From Crenothrix polyspora (GTDB lineage: Bacteria; Pseudomonadota; Gammaproteobacteria; Methylococcales; Methylomonadaceae), in NCBI RefSeq assembly GCF_900163755.1, contig NZ_FUKI01000142.1:1-33558 (forward strand): a stretch of 33,558 bases of DNA, in the 5' to 3' direction. Position 1 is the first letter of the stretch. Each line of letters starts with the position of its first letter. Both the position numbers and the translations under genes were made by a program. Below, in pieces: positions 1 through 7,198 of this stretch. The notes under the pieces are model-generated. The model had not been told where the DNA came from, did no database searches, and saw nothing but the letters and a program-made list of their open reading frames with translations.

Positions 1-373
<373 letters not shown>

Positions 374-519
374 ATATAGCTTTGTCACTTCTAGATGAGT
401 GACCAATCTTGTATCGACAGATACAACAAATGAATTAACATGAGTTGATCTTGTGCCGAATGTCATATAACATCACCAACATCCATCACAAGCACCCACA
501 CACATTATCTTGATCTAGG

Positions 520-531
520 TTTTTAAAGAGC
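520..531 (-). promoter_or_regulatory. rrn boxA antitermination element
   Basis: On the minus strand the sequence GCTCTTTAAAAA closely matches boxA (TGCTCTTTAACA), the NusB/NusE site of rRNA leaders. It lies between the rrn promoter and the 16S 5' end, as expected for Nus-dependent antitermination. The boxA match is seen directly; the function follows from the position. Confidence 0.65.
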
Positions 532-561
532 GGTTAATCTTTCGATCAACTTAGTCCGCCT

Positions 562-625
562 ATTATATGCGGTTTTTTAATTCTGTCAATTTTTATTTTT
601 TGTTTTTTAAAAAAAATAGCAAAAA
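562..625 (-). promoter_or_regulatory. rRNA operon sigma70 promoter with UP-like A/T tracts
   Basis: On the minus strand a perfect TTGACA (584-589) and a perfect TATAAT (562-567) are separated by 16 bp. The -10 is followed by a GC-rich discriminator (GGCGG), the pattern linked to stringent and growth-rate control of rRNA promoters. Upstream of the -35 (about 590-625) lie long A and T tracts like an UP element. Initiation is expected near 555, giving a leader of about 180 nt before 16S with boxA inside it. Confidence 0.88.
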
Positions 626-632
626 ATCTATT

Positions 633-878
633 TTATTCGCTTTCAATCAAATACATATCTTGTAACAAAGTTCTTTCACCCGGTGTAAGACTAACACGAA
701 CATACTTTTTTTGCGTATCCTCTTCAAGTGCATCAAACATACTATCTGCCACATCACTTTCGCCAACTACCTGCTGACGACGCTCCCCTTGCCGACGATC
801 ACTGCTATCAGCTCTTTCTGCGTTACGACGAGGCACTGATAATCTACGTAAATTAGATCTTACGTCAACTACATTCAT
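633..878 (-). CDS. Small hypothetical protein, charged, next to rrn
   Basis: An 81-residue protein of a family I do not recognise. The N-terminal half is very basic, with repeated Arg pairs (NLRRL, VPRRN) and a DRRQGERRQ motif around residues 27-35. The C-terminal half is acidic and then reads KKYVRVSLTPGERTLLQDMY, which could be one beta strand and a helix. There is no signal peptide or membrane segment. The start is supported by AAGGTGG about 7 bases upstream. The gene ends only about 45 bp before the -35 of the rRNA promoter on the same strand, with no clear terminator between them, so read-through into rrn is possible. The clean Shine-Dalgarno and an upstream promoter-like pair make it a real gene; its function is unknown. 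Confidence 0.7.
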   Translation of the reverse strand: MNVVDVRSNLRRLSVPRRNAERADSSDRRQGERRQQVVGESDVADSMFDALEEDTQKKYVRVSLTPGERTLLQDMYLIESE

Positions 879-923
879 GGTTAACCACCTTATAAAATAA
901 ATATATTGTCAATATAACGCAAC

Positions 924-952
924 ATAGTAAAAAAAATTCATATAAAATACAA
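924..952 (-). promoter_or_regulatory. Candidate sigma70 promoter of the 81-aa gene
   Basis: On the minus strand, TTGTAT (947-952), a 17-bp spacer and TACTAT (924-929) form a plausible promoter. It would give a 5' leader of roughly 40 nt before the start codon at 878. The region is AT-rich, so chance matches are likely. Confidence 0.35.
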
Positions 953-1085
953 CGCTATGGAACGCAATTCGTAAATTTAAATTGTCTCAGTAAGCACATC
1001 AGCAACCCGATTAAGCGCTAAAACCCTAAAAATAAAGCCAAAAAACATCATCTTTTAAAAGCGTAACCAAACACGTCACTTACTA

Positions 1086-1685
1086 TTAAAGCGAACGCGC
1101 TAAACGGTGCAAAGCCTCAGCACCGTGATTAAAAATGGGCCAACCATCACCCGATAACACGGTTTTAATACCACCCAAATCAGCAATACGCCTTACAGAC
1201 TCAACAGCTCTCTCTCGATTAACCAGCTTGGCTGCGGGCAATAAGCACAACTCACCGCCAATATGACAGCGAATTAAATCACCGGTTATTAAGGTACTAC
1301 CCTCTAAAACCAAAACAAGTTCGCCAGGCGTTTTAGAACCATTAACTTGATACGCAACCAATCCAGCTACAATTTCCTCATTATCATAAATCCAACGCTG
1401 ACAAGTCATCGGAAAGCTCGCCTCTTCGCTGGCTGGCCCACACACAAGCGCCCCAGTTTGGCTGGCTAAGCGTTCAGCATCGCGGACATGATCACTGTTA
1501 GTAATGACAATGATTTTAACGCCTCCCAAACTTTGCAGATGATAATGATCATGCTCTGACATCGGCAAGGGATCAATGAGAATATTACCCGCCTCACGCA
1601 CCCACAGCACACTGTGGAAATCAAGGTTGCGCTCTTCATTAAATACCGACCAACCAAACAAATCGAGTCTATGCAGTTGTTTCAT
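1086..1685 (-). CDS. Metallo-beta-lactamase-fold-like protein, degenerate metal site
   Basis: A 199-residue protein with the outline of the MBL fold: an early beta-rich half with ILIDPLPM (the position where MBL enzymes have the loop before the metal site), then VIVITNSDHVRDAERLA, KTPGELVLVLEGSTLITGDLI and TVLSGDGWPIF. Known MBL hydrolases carry HxHxDH; here the segment reads NSDHVRD, so at least the first two histidines are absent. The later GS-KTPGE and TGDLI segments keep the shape but not all ligands. I place the start at 1685 (MKQLHRL), because GAGGGAG at 1692-1698 is well spaced for it; an ATG at 1700 would overlap the preceding gene further. The start lies inside the DUF1289 gene (17-nt overlap), suggesting translational coupling. 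Substrate and activity are unknown. Confidence 0.72.
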   Translation of the reverse strand: MKQLHRLDLFGWSVFNEERNLDFHSVLWVREAGNILIDPLPMSEHDHYHLQSLGGVKIIVITNSDHVRDAERLASQTGALVCGPASEEASFPMTCQRWIYDNEEIVAGLVAYQVNGSKTPGELVLVLEGSTLITGDLIRCHIGGELCLLPAAKLVNRERAVESVRRIADLGGIKTVLSGDGWPIFNHGAEALHRLARSL

Positions 1686-1893
1686 CAAAAACTCCCTCAT
1701 TTATTACACTCACACACAATGATTGGCGCTGACGTGCAGCAGCAATAATAAAGTAACGGGTTTTATCATCAGCTTCCGACCATGCACGAATTTCATCTAT
1801 GGAACGAAAACACCCACTACAGACACTATTCTCATTCAAAATGCACAAACTCACGCAGGGCGAAGCCACCCGAACAGCATCTATCCTAACCAT
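1669..1893 (-). CDS. DUF1289 family protein (YdhL-like)
   Basis: A 74-residue protein with the compact DUF1289 pattern: SPCVSLCILNENSVCSGCFRS at the N-terminus, then EIRAWSEADDKTRYFII and an Arg/Gln-rich helix. The four cysteines (C-x3-C then C-x2-C) could bind a metal or Fe-S cluster, but this has not been settled for the family as far as I know. The start is backed by GAGAA a few bases upstream. It is 42 bp downstream of the DUF2024 gene and overlaps the MBL-like gene, so all three probably share a transcript. Confidence 0.85.
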   Translation of the reverse strand: MVRIDAVRVASPCVSLCILNENSVCSGCFRSIDEIRAWSEADDKTRYFIIAAARQRQSLCVSVINEGVFDETTA

Positions 1894-1935
1894 AGTATTC
1901 TCATACGTTAACTTTGGCGAAGTACAGACAAAGCA

Positions 1936-2199
1936 TTATCGCGGACAACCTTCGAGCTTATAAATCCCATAGCCTTGATTATCAATTTGCTGCCTTAATT
2001 CGGGCGGCGCTTCTGCACTGTGGCAAAACAGGCAATTTTCCTGTGTAACCAACGCATCATGTGCGCCAATACTATGCAACCATGCCTTGGCATAAATCAA
2101 GGCTTTAGCCGCATCTTGCTCATCCATAACCACATCAAAATGCATAATTCTACCTTGAGCAGTTTTTGCATAAGTGTCAAATACATGTGAGATAGCCAT
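1936..2199 (-). CDS. DUF2024 family protein
   Basis: An 87-residue protein that matches the DUF2024 family end to end: HVFDTYAKTAQGRIMHFDVV at the N-terminus, a central AKAWLHSIGAHDALVT helix region, ENCLFCHSAEAPPELRQQI, and the C-terminal GYGIYKLEGCPR. The CxxCH-like element (CLFCH) resembles a c-type heme motif, but there is no signal peptide, so heme attachment is unlikely; metal binding is possible. The biochemical role is unknown. It follows yggX by 52 bp on the same strand and is likely part of the mutY-yggX transcript. Confidence 0.85.
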   Translation of the reverse strand: MAISHVFDTYAKTAQGRIMHFDVVMDEQDAAKALIYAKAWLHSIGAHDALVTQENCLFCHSAEAPPELRQQIDNQGYGIYKLEGCPR

Positions 2200-2251
2200 A
2201 AAACCTCTTTTAGCTTATAAATTTTAGCGCAGTAATTTAATTATATACACA

Positions 2252-2527
2252 TTATTCATCTTTCGGCGGCACATAGCCTTCTGGCATGTCGTTATTGCCT
2301 TCAAACAAAAATTTTGTCCGCTCTTCTGCTAAAAAAGCGCGGTGTTTAGGGTCAAAACTGGCCAGCTTATTTTCGTTAATCAACATAGTTTGTTTAGTTA
2401 GCCACTCTTTCCAGGCTTGTTTGGAAACTTTTTCAAATATCTCCTGACCTTTAGGCCCTGGAAACGGTGCTTCGTCTAAACCTTCAGCACTGATACCCAA
2501 TTTTACACACTCTACTAATCTGGTCAT
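2252..2527 (-). CDS. yggX: Probable Fe(2+)-trafficking protein YggX
   Basis: A 91-residue cytoplasmic protein with the family landmarks: MTRLVECVKLG at the start (with the conserved Cys7), EGLDEAPFPGPKGQEIFE, SKQAWKEWLTKQTMLINE and a C-terminal FLFEGNNDMPEGYVPP. In enterobacteria YggX protects Fe-S clusters and DNA from oxidative damage and is under SoxRS control; whether that regulation holds here is not visible. It starts one base after the mutY stop codon. The mutY-yggX order is conserved in many gammaproteobacteria and joins base-excision repair (an Fe-S enzyme) to iron handling. Confidence 0.95.
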   Translation of the reverse strand: MTRLVECVKLGISAEGLDEAPFPGPKGQEIFEKVSKQAWKEWLTKQTMLINENKLASFDPKHRAFLAEERTKFLFEGNNDMPEGYVPPKDE

Positions 2528-2528
2528 A

Positions 2529-3578
2529 TTATTCTCGTTGTTTAAAATGTTGCTGTAACAAGCGCTTAATCGGTGCAGCCAAACCTAGGCTACGTGTATG
2601 TTCGACCGTACACCATAGATTTTGCTCGGTATCCATAACACAGTTATCGACATCATCGACACACATTAAGACGGGCGTATAGTCTAAGTGATAATGCGAA
2701 AATGTGTGTCGCTTCGTAGTCAGCGTGTGTTGCTTTACGATGTTTATATTATTAATGACACACCAATCATGCGCTGATTGCAGACAAGAAAATTCCGGTA
2801 CACTCCACAAACCACCCCAAATGCCTAATGAAGGGCGTTTTTCCAGTAATACGTGACCCGCAGCATTATGCAATAACAATAATGTTACGTGTTTAACAGG
2901 TATTTTTTTACTGACTTTAGGTGTGGGTAATACAGCAACTGTGTCGGTTAGCCTGGCTAGACACGCGGTGTTAACTGGGCAACGCACACATTGTGGTTTA
3001 CTGCGTGTACACAGCGTCGCACCCAGATCCATAATGGCTTGCGTATAATCGGCAACGCGGTCTATCGGAGTAAAATCAGCACTCACAGCCCACAATGTTT
3101 TATTAACCTCAGCCTGTCCTGGCCAGCCCGAAATCGCATTAAACCGTGTTAATACTCGCTTGACGTTACCATCTAAAATGGGCTGTCTTTTTTGAAAAGC
3201 AATACTCATTATCGCACCCGCAGTAGACAAGCCAATCCCAGGCAAAGCAACAAGCGCCTCTAAAGTATTAGGAAAATAACCTTGTTCAGCAATAATTTGC
3301 GCGCTTTTGTGCAGATTCCTGGCTCTGGCATAATATCCCAAACCTGACCACAGACCCAGCACCTCATCCACCGGTGCGTGCGCTAACGCATCTACAGTGG
3401 GAAATTTTTTGGTGAATGCCTCAAAATACGCAATCACGGTGATAACTTGCGTCTGCTGTAACATAATCTCCGACAACCAAATACGGTACGGAGTAATATT
3501 ACGTTGCCAAGGTAAATCTTTGCGACCACACACGTCAAACCACGCCAGCAGCTTTTGTTGAAAATCAATTGTATTCAT
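2529..3578 (-). CDS. mutY: A/G-specific adenine glycosylase MutY
   Basis: The 349-residue protein removes adenine mispaired with 8-oxoguanine or guanine. The catalytic Glu37 is in LSEIMLQQTQV. The helix-hairpin-helix (LPGIGLSTAGAI) spans about residues 112-123 and is followed by the catalytic Asp136 in ILDGNVKR. The 4Fe-4S loop is complete: C190-x6-C197-x2-C200-x5-C206. The C-terminal 120 residues form the NUDIX-like domain that reads 8-oxoG, with FSHYHLDYTPVL as its recognisable core. Length is the usual 350. It sits 28 bp after asmA and is one base from yggX, so the three are probably cotranscribed. No key residue is missing. Confidence 0.97.
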   Translation of the reverse strand: MNTIDFQQKLLAWFDVCGRKDLPWQRNITPYRIWLSEIMLQQTQVITVIAYFEAFTKKFPTVDALAHAPVDEVLGLWSGLGYYARARNLHKSAQIIAEQGYFPNTLEALVALPGIGLSTAGAIMSIAFQKRQPILDGNVKRVLTRFNAISGWPGQAEVNKTLWAVSADFTPIDRVADYTQAIMDLGATLCTRSKPQCVRCPVNTACLARLTDTVAVLPTPKVSKKIPVKHVTLLLLHNAAGHVLLEKRPSLGIWGGLWSVPEFSCLQSAHDWCVINNINIVKQHTLTTKRHTFSHYHLDYTPVLMCVDDVDNCVMDTEQNLWCTVEHTRSLGLAAPIKRLLQQHFKQRE

Positions 3579-3606
3579 TTAAAATTATCCGCTGTTGTTG
3601 CCAACA

Positions 3607-4932
3607 TTAATGCGCTAAATTGAGACTAACCTGCTGCAAGTGTGCGCCATGCACCAGCAATTTATCAATAACTACGCGACCGGATATGCGTAATTTTCTT
3701 AACGTTTCAACCGGCATACCCGCCAAAATAGTCGCAGGATCGATGGACTTTTCCGGTATATGTTGCGCGGGTAAATAACCATCAACAGCAAGATTATCAA
3801 TACGTAACCTAAGCAGTGTGGTCGGCTTAGCATAGTCTTTAATCGCTACCGAGCCAGTGAGCCGACTGTTATCCAATGTCATCGTCAAATTATTAACTGC
3901 AGCAGCCGTATCGGTGGCCTGAAAATTAAACTCAGCTGCCATTTGCTGTAAGGTTTTGGTATCACGTCGCGTCGGCAGTGGTATCGCCAATTGCTGCATA
4001 AATTGACTGGGATTAAAAGTTATGACCCGCATATGGCCGGTCATTGTCGCTGGCTTATTGGTAAAACGGCTCATGATATCCGAAGTTATCTGTATGCCAG
4101 CTAATTTTAATTGTACATCACTGGCTTTAAGCAGGTGTTCGGTCTTATCAAATAACACGTCTTTGCTACTTAAAGTAAATGCCAGTGATTTACCAGGTAT
4201 AACTTTACCCGCAATTATGCTGTGTAACGCATTATTTTCTAAATGAAAAACACGAAAGCCGCTGTTCGTTGTCAGCGTAGTTTGGCCATTGAGCGACAAG
4301 GCCAGTTGCTGTTTTTTATCCCGTACTGTCATATTAAAATCACTGATGATTGGGGTATTTAACGCGATAACACTGGTTTTAAAGCCGATGTTACTCACTT
4401 CAACCTGTTGGCCAGATTGCTGATTTTCCCAGTTAATAGTTGCGTTTTCTATACGGATACCTTGACTGGTAAATGCCATTAACAGCGCAGTCATATTGAT
4501 ATTTTGAGACGGCACAGCACCTACAGATGCAGTGGGGGCTCTGCCCACCCAGTTATTTATACCACGCTGATTAGTTATTAAATTCAGCTTAAGCCCTTGT
4601 ATTGTAACCATACCCACATCCATTCTGCGTGACAGCAACGGCAATAATTTAAGACGTAAATTGATATTATCAACAGACATGAAATAATTTTGAAAATCCT
4701 TGGTATTAGCAACGACAACAGCGCCTGTCGAAAGATTAAGTTCCGGAAAAATAGTCAGCTTTAATTGCCCAGTAAATTTAACATCACGACCCAAGGTAGT
4801 TTTTATTGCTGCACTGAGCTTAGGCTTAAAATCGTTGATATCAAAGATAAGCAGCACGCTACAAACGATAATTAACACAATCAAAAACGATGCTACAATG
4901 CCAACGAGCATGATTTTAATCGGTTTAATCAC
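3607..4932 (-). CDS. asmA: AsmA family protein, C-terminally short
   Basis: A 441-residue inner-membrane-anchored periplasmic protein. Residues 7-31 are a single membrane segment, followed by the family signature FDINDFKPKLSAAIKTTLGRDVKFTGQLKLTIFPEL and long beta-rich stretches. AsmA proteins belong to the bridge-like lipid-transfer group and affect outer-membrane lipid and porin assembly. Most homologues exceed 600 residues; E. coli AsmA has 617. This one stops at GRVVIDKLLVHGAHLQQVSLNLAH, near the point where homologues enter the conserved C-terminal AsmA domain. Only 28 bp separate the stop from mutY, so the missing part is not downstream in another frame. Either a short natural form or an internal deletion explains it. 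Confidence 0.85.
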   Translation of the reverse strand: MIKPIKIMLVGIVASFLIVLIIVCSVLLIFDINDFKPKLSAAIKTTLGRDVKFTGQLKLTIFPELNLSTGAVVVANTKDFQNYFMSVDNINLRLKLLPLLSRRMDVGMVTIQGLKLNLITNQRGINNWVGRAPTASVGAVPSQNINMTALLMAFTSQGIRIENATINWENQQSGQQVEVSNIGFKTSVIALNTPIISDFNMTVRDKKQQLALSLNGQTTLTTNSGFRVFHLENNALHSIIAGKVIPGKSLAFTLSSKDVLFDKTEHLLKASDVQLKLAGIQITSDIMSRFTNKPATMTGHMRVITFNPSQFMQQLAIPLPTRRDTKTLQQMAAEFNFQATDTAAAVNNLTMTLDNSRLTGSVAIKDYAKPTTLLRLRIDNLAVDGYLPAQHIPEKSIDPATILAGMPVETLRKLRISGRVVIDKLLVHGAHLQQVSLNLAH

Positions 4933-5150
4933 TGTAAATTCTCCGTGTTTAAAGGGTATCGGTATTCACATTTAATGCCTACCTAGGCCACCGCTGTATC
5001 TAATGCTTACCAAAATGAGTCGAACGCATTGCATTAAAAAACAGACCGCTTGCAACTCATAGATGGATACCACTTTGGGTATCAACCAAAATAGTGCAGC
5101 GCGGCATTCAAAGACATTAAATTATAATAACGAAATTAAAGAGGTGGAAG

Positions 5151-5447
5151 ATGTCACTTTTAGCTAAATTGGGGGCTGTTGCCATTATTGTGTGGTTTTA
5201 CATAACAGCAAAGGAAAAAGGCGAAAACCCGACAAAGTGGGCAATTATTGGCTTTATTGGCTATTGTTTATCGGCAGTGGCGGGCTATTTTTTAATTTTC
5301 AAACCAATGGCAGCGGTATTTCTTGCACATGGCACAGCCAGTAATCCGCTCATGGTCATGCTCATTAGCCAAGTACCCGCAGTGCTGGCGTTACTGGCTT
5401 CGGTATTAATCAGAAAACGTTTGATTGCTACTGTGCCTGAAAAATAA
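5151..5447 (+). CDS. Small membrane protein of unknown function
   Basis: A 98-residue protein with three predicted membrane segments at about residues 4-19, 32-52 and 66-86. A polar loop (TAKEKGENPTKW) follows the first and a basic tail (RKRLIATVPEK) ends the protein. GAGGTGG a few bases upstream of the ATG is a strong ribosome binding site. It stands alone between divergent asmA and the convergent peroxiredoxin gene. I do not recognise a family. Confidence 0.75.
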   Translation: MSLLAKLGAVAIIVWFYITAKEKGENPTKWAIIGFIGYCLSAVAGYFLIFKPMAAVFLAHGTASNPLMVMLISQVPAVLALLASVLIRKRLIATVPEK

Positions 5448-5455
5448 GCAACTAT

Positions 5456-5486
5456 AAAAAAAGCGCATTATGCCAACATAATGCGC
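5456..5486 (-). terminator. Rho-independent terminator of the peroxiredoxin gene
   Basis: A perfect 10-bp stem, GCGCATTATG with CATAATGCGC, encloses the 4-base loop CCAA (5463-5486). On the minus strand it is followed directly by seven T residues (5456-5462), the classic intrinsic-terminator layout. It lies between converging genes and ends minus-strand transcription from the peroxiredoxin gene. It may also slow plus-strand transcription from the small membrane protein gene, although no T run follows in that direction. Confidence 0.92.
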
Positions 5487-5513
5487 CCTTAAAACGACAA
5501 AATTACTTAAGGC

Positions 5514-6119
5514 TTACAACTTGTCAGCATTTTTATTTAAATAATCTGCTACACCGGCAGGACTTGCATTCATGCCGGCATCGCCTTTATTCCAGCCTGC
5601 TGGGCACACTTCGCCGTGCTCTTCAAAGAATTGCAATGCATCAATCATGCGCAATAATTCGTCCATATTACGACCTAATGGTAAGTCGTTAACCACTTGG
5701 TGACGTACCATGCCACTGCGATCAATTAAAAATGTGCCACGGTAAGCAACCGCAGGGGCAGCCGCTTCTACGTCATACGCTTTACAAATACTGTGCGCCA
5801 TATCCGCAGCCATCGTGTAACGTACTGCACCAATACCGCCTTTATTGATAGGCGTATTACGCCACGCATTGTGGGTAAAATGTGAGTCGATAGACACAGC
5901 AATCACTTCAACATTGCGACGGGTAAATTCGTCCATACGATGATCTAAAGCAATCAACTCGCTAGGGCAAACAAACGTAAAATCTAGTGGATAGAAAAAT
6001 ACCACCGCATATTTACCACTGGTAGCGGCAGAAAAACTGAAAGAATCAACGATCTGACCGTCACCCAAAACCGCAGGTACGGTAAAGTCTGGGGCTTGCT
6101 TACCAACTAAAACACTCAT
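5514..6119 (-). CDS. Typical 2-Cys peroxiredoxin (AhpC/Prx1 type)
   Basis: A 201-residue thiol peroxidase that reduces hydrogen peroxide and organic peroxides. The peroxidatic Cys51 is in FYPLDFTFVCPSE with the usual Pro and Thr of the PxxxT-C site. The resolving Cys172 is in HGEVCPAGWNKG. The 1-Cys C-terminal extension is absent and a Prx1-type tail is present. GGAG upstream of the start supports position 6119. The gene has its own terminator and is divergent from the AP2-like gene. The reducing partner is not encoded nearby; a thioredoxin or AhpF-like reductase elsewhere is assumed. Confidence 0.95.
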   Translation of the reverse strand: MSVLVGKQAPDFTVPAVLGDGQIVDSFSFSAATSGKYAVVFFYPLDFTFVCPSELIALDHRMDEFTRRNVEVIAVSIDSHFTHNAWRNTPINKGGIGAVRYTMAADMAHSICKAYDVEAAAPAVAYRGTFLIDRSGMVRHQVVNDLPLGRNMDELLRMIDALQFFEEHGEVCPAGWNKGDAGMNASPAGVADYLNKNADKL

Positions 6120-6183
6120 CGATTAATCTCCAAATATTATTTTATTGTGCATCACGTTTGAGTAAAACTGAGCGCTACAAGGC

Positions 6184-6223
6184 AAATACCCAAAAATCTA
6201 CCCAGTTGTACATCTGGGTATTT
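6184..6223. promoter_or_regulatory. Alternative hairpins / repeated TACCCA sites upstream of peroxiredoxin
   Basis: Two mutually exclusive pairings share one arm. AAATACCCA (6184-6192) pairs perfectly with TGGGTATTT (6215-6223), and TACCCAG (6199-6205) pairs with CTGGGTA (6214-6220) around an 8-base loop. The block holds three copies of TACCCA or its complement. It lies 65-105 bp before the peroxiredoxin start in the divergent intergenic region, close to a possible extended -10 (TGTAAAAT on the minus strand). It could be an operator or a leader switch; I cannot tell which. Confidence 0.4.
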
Positions 6224-6289
6224 TACACCAAAGCCATTAAAAATTGTTCAGCTATGATTTTTTGCTTGCTTTTTTTTTACATTAGCGAT

Positions 6290-6315
6290 AATTTGTAGTC
6301 ATTGGACTACAAAAT
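6290..6315. promoter_or_regulatory. Palindrome between peroxiredoxin and AP2-like genes
   Basis: TTTGTAGTC (6292-6300) and GACTACAAA (6305-6313) form perfect 9-bp arms around ATTG, extended by partial AATT pairing. No T run follows on either strand, so it is a better operator candidate than a terminator. It lies about 100 bp before the AP2-like start and 170 bp before the peroxiredoxin start. Confidence 0.4.
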
Positions 6316-6412
6316 TAACAGTAGCCCTGAGTTTAAAACACGGTACTTATATCATCCACCGTGTTCAAATCGTAGTAGTCATTATTAATAATTCTTGATG
6401 GGGGAATTGTTC

Positions 6413-6925
6413 ATGCCAAAAAATAAACATATAACAGAACCTGACGTATTCGGTTTTCAAGTGCGCATTGTAAGACGCGGCAAAGAAAGTAGCCGTTATT
6501 TTTCTCACAAATTGTGGGGCAATAAAGGCAAATCGCTGCAAGCGGCCATTACTTGGCGCGACCAAATGTTGGTGGTATTAAAAGGCAGTAAAATGCGCTT
6601 TCTTAAACCCCCTAAAAACAAAACCACAACTGGGGTTACCGGCGTTTCTCGCACCATAAAATACGATCATCGCAAAGATAAGAGTTATTTGTGCTACACG
6701 GTTTTTTGGGTCAGCAACGGCAAATCCAGAAATAAAACCTTCCAAGTGGGCAATGTCGACAGAGTTACCGCAGATGATGAATTACATGCGTTTCGGACGG
6801 CTAAACTGTTCAGAAGCAGTTATGAGTTCGCTATTGATAACGACATTGAGTTTCTCGACCATAAATTTGTCGGTTGGAAAAGAACGCGCTTGTATGACAA
6901 TGAAAACCTTAACCCAGTAGCTTAG
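6413..6925 (+). CDS. AP2-like DNA-binding domain protein
   Basis: A 170-residue basic protein. The first half (FGFQVRIVRRGKESSRYFSHKLWGNKGKSLQAAITWRDQMLV, about residues 12-55) has the three-strand-plus-helix pattern of AP2/ERF-like domains found in bacterial and phage proteins. A second similar unit follows at about 80-140 (TGVTGVSR, then SYLCYTVFWV, then an AFRTAKLFRSSYEFA helix). No nuclease motif is present, unlike many phage AP2 proteins. I start at 6413 because GGGGGA at 6400-6405 is well spaced for it; the TTG/ATG at 6395/6398 lack a site. It stands alone, divergent from the peroxiredoxin gene. A DNA-binding or regulatory role is inferred. Confidence 0.7.
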   Translation: MPKNKHITEPDVFGFQVRIVRRGKESSRYFSHKLWGNKGKSLQAAITWRDQMLVVLKGSKMRFLKPPKNKTTTGVTGVSRTIKYDHRKDKSYLCYTVFWVSNGKSRNKTFQVGNVDRVTADDELHAFRTAKLFRSSYEFAIDNDIEFLDHKFVGWKRTRLYDNENLNPVA

Positions 6926-7120
6926 CCAACAGCGACTAACGGCCAAACCAGTTACACCCGACATTCTAACGAGTCAGTGACTTTATCGTCAACCGAATAT
7001 CCTGCGCTGCGCATAAAGCTCACAACGTCACGGTAGATTGTTAACGGCACTCGCCACTGGTAATCTGTGCTAGAAAGTAATGAGAAATGTCTACCGTATG
7101 CTGTTAAATTTATATTTAAT

Positions 7121-7190
7121 AACGGATCGCTATAATTATTTAACTCAATAGCTTATGATTTGGGTAAAATAGTTAAAATTTCGATCCGTT
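7121..7190 (+). promoter_or_regulatory. Nested inverted repeats in the ribA leader
   Basis: AACGGATCG (7121-7129) and CGATCCGTT (7182-7190) form a perfect 9-bp outer pair. Inside it, TTTAACT (7139-7145) pairs with AGTTAAA (7171-7177), extended by AATT/AATT. The outer right arm ends 8 bases before the GTG start of ribA, so folding would hide the initiation region. A TATAAT at 7131-7136 could instead be a -10 box inside the structure. I see no FMN-riboswitch core. Confidence 0.4.
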
Positions 7191-7198
7191 AAAACCTT

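Noticed and set aside
7121-7198. FMN riboswitch before ribA
   Set aside because: The conserved FMN aptamer core (AGGG/CCGGCGGT-type blocks) is absent, and the 270-bp region is too poor in the needed helices.
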